From Stereum hirsutum FP-91666 SS1 (taxonomy: Eukaryota; Basidiomycota; Agaricomycetes; Russulales; Stereaceae): a DNA stretch of 64,000 nt. A program made the translations under genes and the position numbers. The number at the start of each line of letters is the position of its first letter. The first letter of the stretch is position 1. The notes under the pieces are model-generated. The model saw only the letters and a list, made by a program, of their open reading frames with translations, was not told the origin of the DNA and searched no databases. Positions 35,033 through 45,872 of the stretch are shown piece by piece. The stretch lies in contig NW_006763132.1 of NCBI RefSeq assembly GCF_000264905.1, positions 1,805,822 through 1,869,821 on the forward strand, written 5' to 3'.

Positions 35033-35800
35033 CTAGTATGGAGCGTAACGCTTCCGAACATATTTCTTCGTAGGAGATGCGGCAGCAGAGTTTACTTTCT
35101 GCGCCAAGTCCTTGAGGGCCGAGAACAAACACGTAAGCAAGGCGTACAGAAGAAGGTCAATGCGGGTGACAGGCGGAAGGAGCGTACCTTGACGTCGCAG
35201 AGGTTATAGTAACGCATGGTACCTGTAGAGCGATGCGGGTTGGGCTCGATGCTGATGGGTTTCAGCCTGTCCAACTGTATCCCCGTGAGCTATAGCCAGA
35301 GAATAATCAAGACATTATCAGCAAAATGTAAGTAGGACACCGATAGAGCAAGGCATACCTTATACTCCTTCATAGCATTCGTTCGAAGAATCTTTGCTCC
35401 CTTCTGCACCGCGAGCGCAGGGTTGCTTGACTGACTCCCTGAGGCAGGAGGGGGGGAGCTTGGAGGTGAAGTTGGTACGTTGAGCTCTAGAGATAGCTTC
35501 ACAACGTCGCATAAGTTATAGATGCGGACGTTGTTGCGCCCGCCATGAGGATTAGGCGTATCCGAAATGGGGAGGATGGAGTCGAGGTCGCTAGGAGAAA
35601 GCTAGAAGACGAGGTCAGTGACGGTCTCCAAACCCAGCCTTCAAAATCGAAAGGCGTACCTTGTAGATCTTCTTGATATCGGGGTCGGATCTGTAGATAT
35701 AATGGCCATTCGGCTCTGCGAGTCTGCGAGCGAATTCGAACGTCAGCAGAGTGAAATGTAGAATTTGGACGAACAACGGCCACGATACTTACCTGGACAT
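35033..35800 (-). CDS. Two-repeat small protein, XPA_C-like (paralogue 1)
   Basis: Five exons (35793-35800, 35660-35723, 35359-35601, 35188-35289, 35033-35110) join in phase to 164 residues; exon 1 is only 8 bases. Repeat 1 reads KKIYKLSPSDLDSILP, TPNPHGG and VRIYNLCDVVKLS. Repeat 2 reads RTNAMKEYKLTGIQLDRLKP, EPNPHRS and MRYYNLCDVKDLA. The pattern Y-(K/N)-L-x4-L-(D/N)-x-(I/L)...NP...Y(Y/N)xxxDV recalls the XPA/Rad14 C-terminal mini-domain (family signature T-x-A-K-x-x-Y-x-L-x-x-x-D-L...NP...M-x-L-Y). A Ser/Pro linker (TSPPSSPPPASGS) separates the repeats, unlike the other three paralogues. The C-terminus is basic (KKYVRKRY). The function is unknown; the XPA_C link is my inference from pattern. 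Confidence 0.78.
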
Positions 35801-36080
35801 TGTTTAATATAACGAGTGCAAGAAGGATGGAACAGAAGAAGGTAGGACGTTAGTGCCCGAGCCGTAGAAAGGTGGGAGTGGGGGATGGGGGAGACAAGGT
35901 CGTGGGTGGTGTTTACTTGGGCCCAAGGGGCTCAATTTATAGCGCAGCGAATTTCTAGATGCGGCGCTTTCATGGCGAGTGGGTGATTTGAAAGGAGGCC
36001 GAACGCAGCTGTCATCAGACGGGGTCTTGGAGGCAGATAGAGGCACAGGTCGCCTAGTAGTCGGTAGCGGCGACGTCCGA

Positions 36081-36162
36081 ATCGGACTTTCAACGAGAAC
36101 AAACCCGCGTGCGCCAATTTGTCGGGTCCGCGCGCTCCTTGACCCGAGACGCGTTGCACGCT
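36081..36162. promoter_or_regulatory. Conserved upstream block of paralogue 1
   Basis: About 80 bases lying 281-362 bases upstream of the paralogue 1 start match 44367-44450 upstream of paralogue 4. The best part, gctccttgacccgagacgcg, is identical over 20 bases, and most neighbouring positions agree. The rest of the two upstream regions is much less alike, so this may be a retained regulatory element. Confidence 0.5.
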
Positions 36163-36169
36163 CTGTTTC

Positions 36170-38362
36170 TCTTCTTTCCGAAGCGCTCATGAACCACAGC
36201 GACGACACTGATGCCCCGCCCTCCACCGTCCCAACAGCTCTGCCAGTCTTTGGGATTTTTCACTCTGGGCCCACTCTCGCTCCTTTATCTCTTTGGCAGC
36301 CTTGCTTTCCTGGTTTCACATAGCTATGGAACAAACACATTTTTACCGTCGGGCTCGCGCAGTACCTCTCATCCACCTGCAGACCTTTCGTTGATGACCT
36401 TCTTTCCGCTTCACACGTACGCGTATCTGCGGATGTTTATGTAGAAGACTTAGTCTCAGAAATGACTGAAAACTAAGTGAAGAGCACATATTGCAGAGTG
36501 AAGAACGGGACTCTGGTGCCATGAGCCGGTCTTGCAAGACGAGTCGATTGTGACATCGTGGTACGTCCTTTTTGCTGCTATAGTATCCGGTAGGCTATGC
36601 TATTGTGCTGTGTGTTGGAAATGGAGCAGCCGCATCTCCTTACGAAGTCAAGTTGATTGCTTCGGGAACATCGTGGACGTTCGAGAACGCCTTGGTACTG
36701 TTCATATTTTTGAACCTAGTCATGGAGAGCTCAGCGCTGAGCCTGTACGTTCCAGTTCTTTTCTCAGTGCTGTAATCATGCCCGTGAACCGTGCAGACTG
36801 TCTCATTCAGTGAGTCCTCAGCTTCCTTGATGTGGCGTTGCCTGGGACCACGCGCAACGATATGTCGTATCTCCTACTTTTTTTCTTCTTCTTTCTGCCT
36901 TTCTAACTCTCTCCACCATGTACTTCAACCGCAACCTGCCTCTTCTGTGAATATCTGTGAATATAAACAACCCTTTCGCAACATGGTCTAGGTTTTGAAT
37001 CCATGGTATCTCCGTTCTCTCTATCGCTTGTGTACATGTGGAGGAAGCTTCACGAACATGTTTCCATTCAACTGCGACTGAGTTAGTGGATCTCCGAGAA
37101 TCAGATGAATTTGGTTCATTCAGAATACGGCATGTACTCTCGTATGCGTTCTCGTGGGGCCGAAACAATCCTTTGATTGCTCTTTGCTCTGGATAGAACT
37201 AGGTACAGAGAAACACAGTGGGCCTCAGCGTGAGTAACGGAATTCGTGGAGCCGTATATGGTCGAGGATACGAGGGTTAGGTGGTAAGCAGGGGACGGAG
37301 GAACGGGGTATTGAGGAGGCGACATGAGAATTGAATTCACCGATGAGTCGATCGAGACGGAGGACCCTGTATCATGGCTCTGATCCTATGCTAAACAGGA
37401 TAACAAGCCGGTTAATCATAAGGATGACGTGGATGCCGGACAAATCTCTAAATCGGGTTGGATCAAAAGGATCAATACGCCATTCGGAAGGTCTTGACGG
37501 ATTTTCGCAGGAGAGTCACCAAATCCTCCGAGGACAGCTTTGGTGTGGAAGGGGACGGGATAGACTTGGATGAAACTGCCCGAGGAGAGATTCGGAAGGA
37601 ATAGTTCGCCGCTCCGAGCTCCACTCTCAAAATCCGACTCAATGGCTCATTGTATTCCCAAAACGGCTGCGTGTCGTGACTAAACAAGCTAGCCTTTACT
37701 ATCGATCAAGTCTTCCGATTCAGGGGGAACTAGCCGAGAAAACATGGACCTACAAGGCTTCGGAGGGATCATCGCCGTTCCTGCTGCTCAGAGTCTAAGA
37801 GTCATCGCCTCGATTGGTATTTGATCGAGCTGGAGGCTCTATTGCGATAAGTTGCGGACTGCGCAAGCGCCGGGAAACTTCGCAGAATGCAGCAGTCTGA
37901 GAAGTTCAGACGGCGAACTTGCGCCAAATGCAGATGTTCGAGCGCTCTGCGCTCATGAAACGCCCAAGCTTGGGTACTATTGGACCACAATATCCCCTTC
38001 TTGATATAAGGCTGGTGTCCAGGATTGCCCAGGATCTTCTGAATCGACGACTTACAATATCAGTAGTAAAAGAAATATTCATCAAAGAAGAGCACGAGGT
38101 CTCGAAGTAAGTATGTGTATCAGCAGACACTGTTGCGACGAGAAAACAATCATATCATCGCAACAAAAACATTGGAATACATGGGCATCTCATGAAAAAT
38201 ACGAGAGACGAAACAATCCAGAAGGAGAAACCTAAAACATCGAGACGGGATCCACTGCTAAGAGCGCCACAGGAATTCTGCTTGAAAGCACTGTGTGTGA
38301 GCTTTCCATAGAACCGGAACGACAAAACCAGATAGGACTAACATGTGCTACCAATGCGGTGC
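36170..38362. other. Region without a secure gene
   Basis: Short unlinked frames. Near 36590-36770 a frame reads SYEVKL-like hydrophobic sequence containing WTFENALVLFIFLNLV and could be a membrane-protein relic. No exon structure supports it. Confidence 0.35.
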
Positions 38363-39166
38363 TCACGGGTGCGCACCGTTTTGCGACTTGTCTGGTGCCA
38401 AGGTGAGAAGGTCAAAGGGGATACGCTGCCCGTTGCACGTCGGGTTAGCAGCGGCATTCTCAATCCTGTCGTAGAGCGCCTATAATGTATAATAGTCAGC
38501 CAATCAAGCGGTGTACTTAATAGAAGTAGAAATGACTCAGCCAGCAACAGCTGAACAAAAAAAACACCACGTCGATCCGGTTGTAGTATCTCGTGCTATT
38601 GTCAGGGTCCGGGCATATCTCCATTCTAACGGGCATGATACGGTTCGTCTGGTAATCCTCAAGCTAGAAGAAGACAGCCGTCAGGAATTGTGCTGAACGG
38701 AGAATCAACAAGACCACATACCCTGAACTCGCTCATAGCGTCATCCCTCTTGATCTCCGGACCAAGTCGTGGGGCCAATGGAGCATTCGCGCTTACATCC
38801 GTGAATGTCTCTCTGTTCAGCCGCACGGACAAGTTCGCAACGTCGCTCTCGTTATACTTGTATTCGTTCCATGGACCACCGTGCCGATTTGGTGCAATGG
38901 ACCTTGGAAGGATAGAGTCGAGGTCGCCACCAGCGAGCTGAGAATGCACGTCATGAGCTGTGTGTGAGAGTACTTGGACTGTGAAACGAAGGGTAATCAA
39001 CTTACGTCCCATAACTCCCTGGCCTGTGTCTTGAAAATCCAACGCCCACTGTTGGAAGGCGCGAGCCAGACTGTGGTGCTGGTGCTGCGGGAGGTCTATG
39101 TGAGTAAAAAGGGCTTGCATGTCTTGAGCAATGGTCTTACTACTGGGATGTGTTTGTAGCAGACAT
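38363..39166 (-). CDS. Two-repeat small protein, XPA_C-like (paralogue 2)
   Basis: Five exons (39141-39166, 39006-39084, 38722-38937, 38568-38663, 38363-38479) join in phase to 177 residues. It begins MSATNTSQYTSTTVWLAPSN, then GRWIFKTQARELWD. Repeat 1 is LAGGDLDSILPRSIAPNRHG with YKYNESDVANLSVRLN, and repeat 2 is LEDYQTNRIMPVRMEICPDP with RYYNRIDV. Between them DAMSEFR repeats the A-M-x-x-(Y/F) motif seen before repeat 1 in the paralogues. The C-terminus ALYDRIENAAANPTCNGQRI resembles those of paralogues 3 and 4. Repeat 2 is the most diverged of the set. No signal peptide or membrane segment. Exon number and phases are the same as in paralogues 3 and 4. Confidence 0.82.
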
Positions 39167-40833
39167 CGAAATGTAGGCAGTTGTGAATAAGAGATGGCTG
39201 GCAGTGGAAGAAGCGAGAGGATGCCTGAAGAAAGTGGTAGATGAGAGAGAGCTTGAATTTTTTTCAGGGTAGCTGCTCCGTTTTATACCTAGGGTGGGAG
39301 GCCTCGAACGGGGTCTTCTCGCATCCTAGTAACGCTCGATTAGGGAAAGTGAAACGAAATCAACCACGGGAAGTCGCGAGGGACACACCTTCTTTACCCA
39401 CAAATGAAATTTGTGGGGCGCTAGTGGACCCTATAGTAACACACATAGGGCAGGTATGGCTGTGCAAGAAGCACATGCTACCCTCTAAATGTTCAGGGAT
39501 CGGTAGTTTCGAAGCATCATGATCCAAGTCCCCGAGTCACTGACATGGCTACATCTGCACAGGCGCTACACATGCACTTAGTAAAAGTGCGCGTTCGTTA
39601 GCGAGAACAGGCTAATCATATCACATAGCCAAGAATATAAAATATGTATGGGAAATTGCTCCGTGTCGAGGTGACTCGAGCAGCCCACAAAGTCGAAGTC
39701 CACGGAGAAAGTGCTTCGTAGAATGATAGCCCATTTCTGACATGAGAAAACCCAAGAGAAGACGCGAGGATGTCCGAGCGCCCAGAACTGAGATGACCAG
39801 GATACTACACATGAAGCTGCTGAAGAGTGAGAGTTCGAATGATTCGGAAGAGAGGCCTCCTCCACGAAGGATGGAAGAGCCCGTGAAGGCGATGAATTTG
39901 CACACATGAACCTGGGAGATTTCGGGGAGATGCGACAAGTCCGAGCGCGCATCTTAGATCCGTTCTATACATAGATGTTCTGATCAGTGGCGGTGTACTA
40001 TGCTCACGCATTGCCTCGGATTCGAACAATCTCCAGCGTCCCCGCCAGGAGCTTGCCTGGAGCTCTTGTGTAAACGCATGGTCTAAATATTCGAAGATGC
40101 TCACAAGGGCCGATGGGTCGGACGCTGTCGGACGCAGTGAGCCTCACGTACCGGGAGATTCCGCATGAAGGCGTCATATATATACCCGGAGAACAATAGA
40201 GCTAAACGTACAGGCACAAGGGGAAAAAGCGTGGACCAACAAAGTATCCGGGGTCCGGCCACTGAGGCCCACCGTTCTTTTTGATCGGTCTTTGATCGAG
40301 CTCGGAGGCCGCCGCTGGACACTTAAATCAGACCTGGCGATATGCAGAGTGCCATACAATTGCGCGAGAAGATATATGCACAGATGCGTTCTTGTACAGA
40401 TGCCCTGCAACATAAGTATGGGTCCGAGGTACGAAATCGGAGAGCGACAATTCCTCCTTGAGCCTCAGCTTGAACTTGAAATTGGCGACAGCTAGTCATA
40501 CTAACTGTGTACACTGACGAAACTTGACCTCATTCAGACGAGCGAATGGAGACCGTGACGGTTCCTGATCATACATTTGGAGCAAATGAGGTAGACTTTG
40601 TGGAAGAGCTTCGCCCCCTCACTCAGCCACAAAACCGAGCATCTGCTAGAAACTTGCAGACCTCACTGAACTATATCGTACATGGACAAGTATCACAGAA
40701 GAATCGGACCAAACAGGGAAGATGTGAGAAGTCGATGGAAGAGAAGTTGACGGCGCCACTAGTGCGCAGAGGAAAGGGGAATACGCTGGGAGACTAGGCC
40801 AGAAAAATGAAGTCCTTTGCAGTCGCGAAACAC
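39167..40833. other. Region without a recognisable gene
   Basis: Upstream region of paralogue 2 and downstream of paralogue 3. Several short frames, none linked by splice sites or resembling a family. Confidence 0.45.
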
Positions 40834-41624
40834 TCAAAATTCCATGTCGACATCGTCACTGGGCGAGGCGAAGGGGTCGAATGGAATGGGTTGTCCATGA
40901 CAAGTCGGATGAGTGGCGGCATTCCAAATTTGATTGGAAAGGGCCTAAATGGGATCGAATGTTGAGTGAATCAAGATGTAATCGACATCAGGAGGAGATG
41001 TAGAGAGAACATACCACTACGTCACTTTGGTTGTAGTACTTGATGAAGCCCGTAGAGCTGTTAGGGTCCGGGTCCACTTCGATCCTAACGGGCTGGATTC
41101 TATCCATCTGACAGTTCGTGATCTAGAAACGAGCGGTCTTCAATGCCTGCACTGAAGATATAAGCCAACGAATGCACGTACTTTATATTGTATCATAGCG
41201 TCAAGTCTCGCTATCTCCGGACCAACTGTCATCGCCAATGGCGCGTTGCCGGTGAAAAGAACCGCATTTAGGCGCGCTGCTAGTTCTACGACGTCGCTCT
41301 CATTGTACTTGAGTTCGGTCCAACGACTTCCGTAGCGGTTTGGTTCGCTGGATCTGGGCAGGATAGAGTCGAGGTCGCTCGCAGCCAGCTAAAAATGACA
41401 CTGTCAGATACGAATGAAGGGAAGCAATGACACGTAGATAGAGGTTCATTATTTCAATGTGAACAGGCTACTCACGTTATATTTCTTCATGGCGTAGGTC
41501 CTGAGGATCCAGCGCCCACCGTCGTCAGGCGCGAGCAAAATAGCGGTGCTGTAACATGACTGTTGGGCGAAGGCCTATGTCTAAGTGTGCAGGCCACTTA
41601 CTTGGTTATGTTCATGGCGGACAT
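40834..41624 (-). CDS. Two-repeat small protein, XPA_C-like (paralogue 3)
   Basis: Five exons (41602-41624, 41476-41548, 41182-41388, 41015-41122, 40834-40944) join in phase to 173 residues. The N-terminal arm is LLAPDDGGRWILRTYAMKKY. Repeat 1 reads LAASDLDSILPRSSEPNRYG then ELKYNESDVVELAARLN. A second arm, ARLDAMIQYK, leads into repeat 2, ITNCQMDRIQPVRIEVDPDP with FIKYYNQSDVV. The tail is ALSNQIWNAATHPTCHGQPI and ends acidic (SDDVDMEF). Each repeat therefore has the form A-M-x-x-Y-x-(L/I)-x-x-x-(D/Q)-(L/M)-D-x-I-x-P, then NP or DP, then YNxSDV. The exon borders fall between arm and repeat, as if each repeat were a module. Confidence 0.85.
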
Positions 41625-43318
41625 CCGAGTTGAGATACCAATAGCGGTCTACTGTCGTAGGTGGGTGTTTGAGACGCAGGAGGAGAAAAACCGGGAGACA
41701 GGAAGCTATCTTCATCTTCAGCATGTATGCATGCCCGGCTTTTATAGTAAGATGGTCGTGTCGCCGTAGACGGCAATTGAACGAGCCTAAACGAGAACTG
41801 CGAGAGAGATCGGAGGAGCCTCGACGGCGGCGGAGGGACAGCAAATCATCTTGAGTCATTGCCACTGGGAAACGAAATGTCGTGTGTACGCTAGTCCATA
41901 TGCAGTCCCATACAAAGAACACACATGTACAGTGCGAGGTCAGCGAGTTGACATCATTGACCGGAAGGATACCAGAAATGGAAACATCGCCTAAAGTAGC
42001 TGTTGGTAGGCGGCCCAGGGATTGACAATTCTGGATCAGGACTTCCGCGCGTCCGCGTCGAACCAGCCTCAAAGTCGGTCTGCGGAACAAAGTGCAGACA
42101 ACGGTCGGCGGGTCCGCACTATTATCATACGGATCGTGCCATGTTTCCGTTCGGATGATTGGTGGAAAACAACATCAGACGGTGCGGCGGGCCGCCGGGA
42201 TGTTAGGGAGATGGATATGGATGTAAACTTTTCAGCATGTTGTAGTGGTTCAATTCGGAACGGGAATGCCAGTGGTTCGAACGGTCCTACAGAGCCAGTA
42301 CGGTCGTCAAAGGGGATCCAAAAAGTCGAGCGACGTCAAGATTCAGGTACTTAGACGAGTCGTGAACCAGTCCCAGCAAAGGCCCAGCGAAACCGAGCCG
42401 GCAGTAGCACGTAGAGCTCTCTTCAAATGGACCAGCCACCAGCTCGCCTTGAGGAATGATTCGAGTTCAAGGTTCAGACCTCAGGCCTCAGGGAAGGAAA
42501 ACGTAGAGATAAACAGAGTGCGAGCTGCCGCGGAGCATCTCGGACGTTCTATTTTACTGGCGTGGTGGCGGTGGCCCCGTGTTCTCACTCTCTGTGTTCG
42601 CTACTTTCATACCAGCAATAACAAAACAGCCTCATACTTGCAGATGAAGATTCGACGCGAGAGTCGTGTGTAGTCAGGACGATATCTGTCTTACAAATAT
42701 TTCTCAATAAGCAGGACCGTAAATATTACTGAGGATGATTCAGCGTTGATTGAAGATTCAACCGTCAACGTTGATGCAGCGAAACGTTGACGCCACAGTC
42801 AAGGTTCTGAAAGTACGTGTTCGGACACGTAGGTACCGAGCGATCGGTCCTAGGTCTCACCATGGCTTCATAATCCCGCTTGCAAAAGATGGGGATCCAC
42901 ATGGACCCACAAGCCCCACAAAGACTTCGAGGGCGCTCCTCGAAAATGGGACCCCAGTGATTGTACAAGGGCTTGCCCTCAGGTGTGATTTTCACCCTTG
43001 CTGGCCCCAGAAGGGTCGATGACCACACATCGTCTAGACCACTCGACCTTCCAGCCAATAGTCCTTGCGACATTTGTTAATGATTGTTTTTACGAGTAAA
43101 AACGAATAGGATTTTGTATTTCTAGAAAAAGTGCTTTTATGTTTTTATGGAGAGATAGGAGAAATATATGGAACATATACAACAACATAACGAGTAGAGT
43201 GAATCATCAAGTAGAGAGAAAAAAATGGGCACTACGAACATGCGGTCAAAAGGAGAGATTAGTACGCATTCACCATCGAACGAAGAAACCGAGAGACGAA
43301 CTATTTGCGAGATGTCAC
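41625..43318. other. Region without a recognisable gene
   Basis: Holds the upstream region of paralogue 3 and a 10-base inverted repeat at 42763-42792 listed separately. A minus-strand frame near 42860-43010 reads ARVKITPEGKPLYNHWGP but has no supporting context. Confidence 0.4.
42763..42792. repeat. Short perfect hairpin (10-bp arms, 10-base loop)
   Basis: CGTCAACGTT and AACGTTGACG face each other around a 10-base spacer (gatgcagcga). It lies more than 1.1 kb upstream of paralogue 3 with no gene nearby. It might be a bacterial-style terminator by shape only; in a fungus its meaning is unclear. Confidence 0.6.
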
Positions 43319-44109
43319 TCAAATGCTCCCTTGGAAATCGGGAGGGGCCGGCGGGTTGTAGGGAATGGGTGGCCCGGGGGATGTTGGGTTGGCAGCGGCA
43401 TGCTCGATGGTGTTGTAGAGCGTCTAGACAGACGGAAGTGCCAAATCAGTCGGTGAGGAAAATGTAAACAGAAACCAATCATGCTAGGAGCAAGAACACA
43501 TACCGAGACGTCACTTTCGTTATAGTACTGGATGAACCCAACATGACTGTTGGGATTTGGGTTCACCTCGATCCGAATGGGCATGATGCGGTTCAGCTGG
43601 CAGCTTGTGAGCTGAGACAGAACGATGTTCAGTACAAGGACAGTAGATTATTTGAATGAGCTTACTCTGTAAACATTCATAGCCTCGAATCTCGAGATCT
43701 CCTGCCCAGAACGCGCTGCCAAGGGTGAATTCGCGCTCGTATCCGTAAAGAGGACGGCATTGAGGTTTCCAGCCAACTGCGCGACGTCGTTCTCGTTGTA
43801 CATAAGTTCAGTATACGGGCCGCCATAAGGATTCGGGTTGATCTCTCTGGGAAGAATGGAGTCCAGGTCGCGGGCAGCAAGCTGAGTTGGTGCGTGGGTA
43901 AGCCGACACAGAATGTGCATGATAGAACTACACATCCACGAGACTGAGATACTCACATTGTAATCTCTCATAGCGTAAGTCCTAAGAATCCAGCGTCCAC
44001 CGTCGTTGGGTGCAAGCCACTGGGTAATATTGCTATAGTATGGCTGTTAGAAGCATGATTATATCCGACGTGTGCAGGCCACTCACTTGTTTGGGTTCGG
44101 GGCAGCCAT
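43319..44109 (-). CDS. Two-repeat small protein, XPA_C-like (paralogue 4)
   Basis: Five exons (44087-44109, 43957-44032, 43666-43881, 43504-43611, 43319-43423) join in phase to 175 residues. It is the clearest member. The first arm is WLAPNDGGRWILRTYAMRDY. Repeat 1 reads LAARDLDSILPREINPNPYG with ELMYNENDVAQLAGNLN. The second arm is RFEAMNVYR, and repeat 2 reads LTSCQLNRIMPIRIEVNPNP with FIQYYNESDVS. The tail is TLYNTIEHAAANPTSPGPPI, then Pro-rich. It is divergent from the F-box/ankyrin gene, sharing a 402-base intergenic region that contains the conserved 44367-44450 block. No known family is certain; the XPA/Rad14 C-terminal mini-domain is the best match I can recall, which would make DNA binding possible. 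Confidence 0.85.
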
Positions 44110-44366
44110 TGCTGAGACAACGACAATGGTTTGTTCTTGGAAAGGGGTGGGCGATTGAATGTGTGGGTCGGGGCGGGGAAAAAGGTTGCAAGTAATTATT
44201 CAGCATGATTTTGCCTGGCTTTTATAGGTAAGAATAGGGTTCTAGGCAGTGTGGACGCGTTGTAAGTCGATGATGCGGAAAATGGGGAACGACGCGTCGG
44301 AGCCAAGTCGAATCCCGTGAGCGCGAAGAGCCTCGTCAGCGGTTCAGGGAGTTCAGGCGCCGCTCT

Positions 44367-44450
44367 AACCGGACCTTCAATGCGAACAAAACAGTGTGCG
44401 CCAATCTGTCGGACCCTCTCGCTCCTTGACCCGAGACGCGTCGCACGCTT
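44367..44450. promoter_or_regulatory. Conserved upstream block of paralogue 4
   Basis: Partner of the block at 36081-36162; it lies 258-341 bases upstream of the paralogue 4 start and 62-145 bases upstream of the divergent F-box/ankyrin gene. It could serve either gene, or be a passive remnant of the duplication that made paralogues 1 and 4. Confidence 0.5.
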
Positions 44451-44511
44451 ATCGGATTTTCTCATGTCAGATGCGGCGCTGACAAGTCATTAGCCACTTT
44501 CGACAACGACA

Positions 44512-45509
44512 ATGGCTTTCTCTCCAAAATCTTTGGCAACACTTCCAGTCGAGGTTTTTACTCATATTTTGTCTTCTGAGGTTGGTTACATGTTGCTGAA
44601 GCGCTCATTCATTTGTATCATATACAGTTGCTCTATGAAATTCACTTCTTCGCCTTGTCGGAACACCTGCCACTCACCTGCAAACACCTCTATGCGGTCT
44701 ACAGGCATGCACCACACTCAGTCCACGCAACATATCTCTTCGGTAGACATCAAGAACTCGACGCAACGAAATCATACCACCCCTCCCTCTTGAGCCATAT
44801 CCTCTGCTATCCCCTCGCCACACAACCCGTCATCTCGGCCCTCCTATCCCACCCTCTCATAACATCCCACCCTCACCTACTATCCACACCCCCTGATCTT
44901 CCTCGACGACTATTCCGCTCGTTGAGCCAGAAAAGGCCAGGAGACTTACCCTTGAAGGAAGGTCACGACCCATTACCGTTCTTGAAGTTCCTATATAGCC
45001 ACCCGAAGATCCCGAAACCGAGTACGAACGCGCACGATGGCTACGCTCTGACGAAGGCTGTTTTGGCGGACTTCGTGCCTCTGATTGCGTTCCTGCTGGA
45101 GCACGGTGCGGATCCGAGGCTGAAGCGAGCGATAGCGGTCGATGTGGCGATCCAGATGCACGATCTCGGGCTAGTAAAGATGTTGGTCGAACGAGGACAC
45201 ACACCATCCACGTATACACCTTCGTCTGTCCCTCGATCATCAAGCCCCGGCCGTAGAGCGGGGTGCGACGAGGGTGTTAATGCGGCCTTGATGGGTGGGA
45301 CGCCAGAGAAGGGGGACGATGAGAACGTGGCGTCGGGCGCGAAGAAACGGAAGATGGAGGATAGGGTGAAGGTGACTCCGGCGCTGCTTCATACGGCGGT
45401 CAAGCATCGTGCTACCCACATAGCGAATTGGATGATGCACGAGAAGGGTTGCATGCCCGAAATGAGCACCCTGAGCTTGACCCTGAGGAGGCTGGAGCAG
45501 GAGCTGTGA
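44512..45509 (+). CDS. F-box protein with ankyrin-like repeats
   Basis: Two exons (44512-44580 and 44628-45509, 47-base intron) give 316 residues. The N-terminus LATLPVEVFTHILSSELLYE continuing to LPLTCKHLYAVYRHAP has the L-P-x-E-(V/I)...L...C+xhY layout of an F-box. The middle holds ankyrin-like helices: TKAVLADFVPLIAFLLEHGA followed by DPRLKRAIAVDVAIQMHDLG, and near the end LLHTAVKHRATHIANWMM. Between them is a disordered basic stretch (about residues 220-260). F-box proteins bring substrates to SCF ubiquitin ligases; the target is unknown. The F-box is short of strong hydrophobic spacing, so the call rests on position and pattern. Confidence 0.7.
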
Positions 45510-45872
45510 TGGGTAGGAGGATGTGGCGATATTTATGCCAACCGCCACTCGGGACATTTTGATTAAGCTTATTCTTTCCTACTTCTTGATTATGGACACA
45601 CATATGTTTCTTCTAGCCACACATACTTCACACGTAGATTGTAGGAGACGCAAATGATATACTTGCAGAACAAGCGATTGCGTGACTAGTCAACAGTGAG
45701 AATAATGGACACAAAAACAATAACACATGAGAAACGCAGTTGTGATACAGAGCTGTCCGTTGCAGAAGACCAATCAGCACAAATACTAAATAAGAGGCTA
45801 TCAAAATCAACAAAGGTAGGGCGATGCTCACCTCCAGAAAGAGATAGCGGAACGCAAGAGAAAGTGAGACCG

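Noticed and set aside
36190..36323. Short plus-strand frame beginning MNHSDDTDAPP
   Set aside because: No continuation, no family, and it overlaps the likely promoter flank of paralogue 1.
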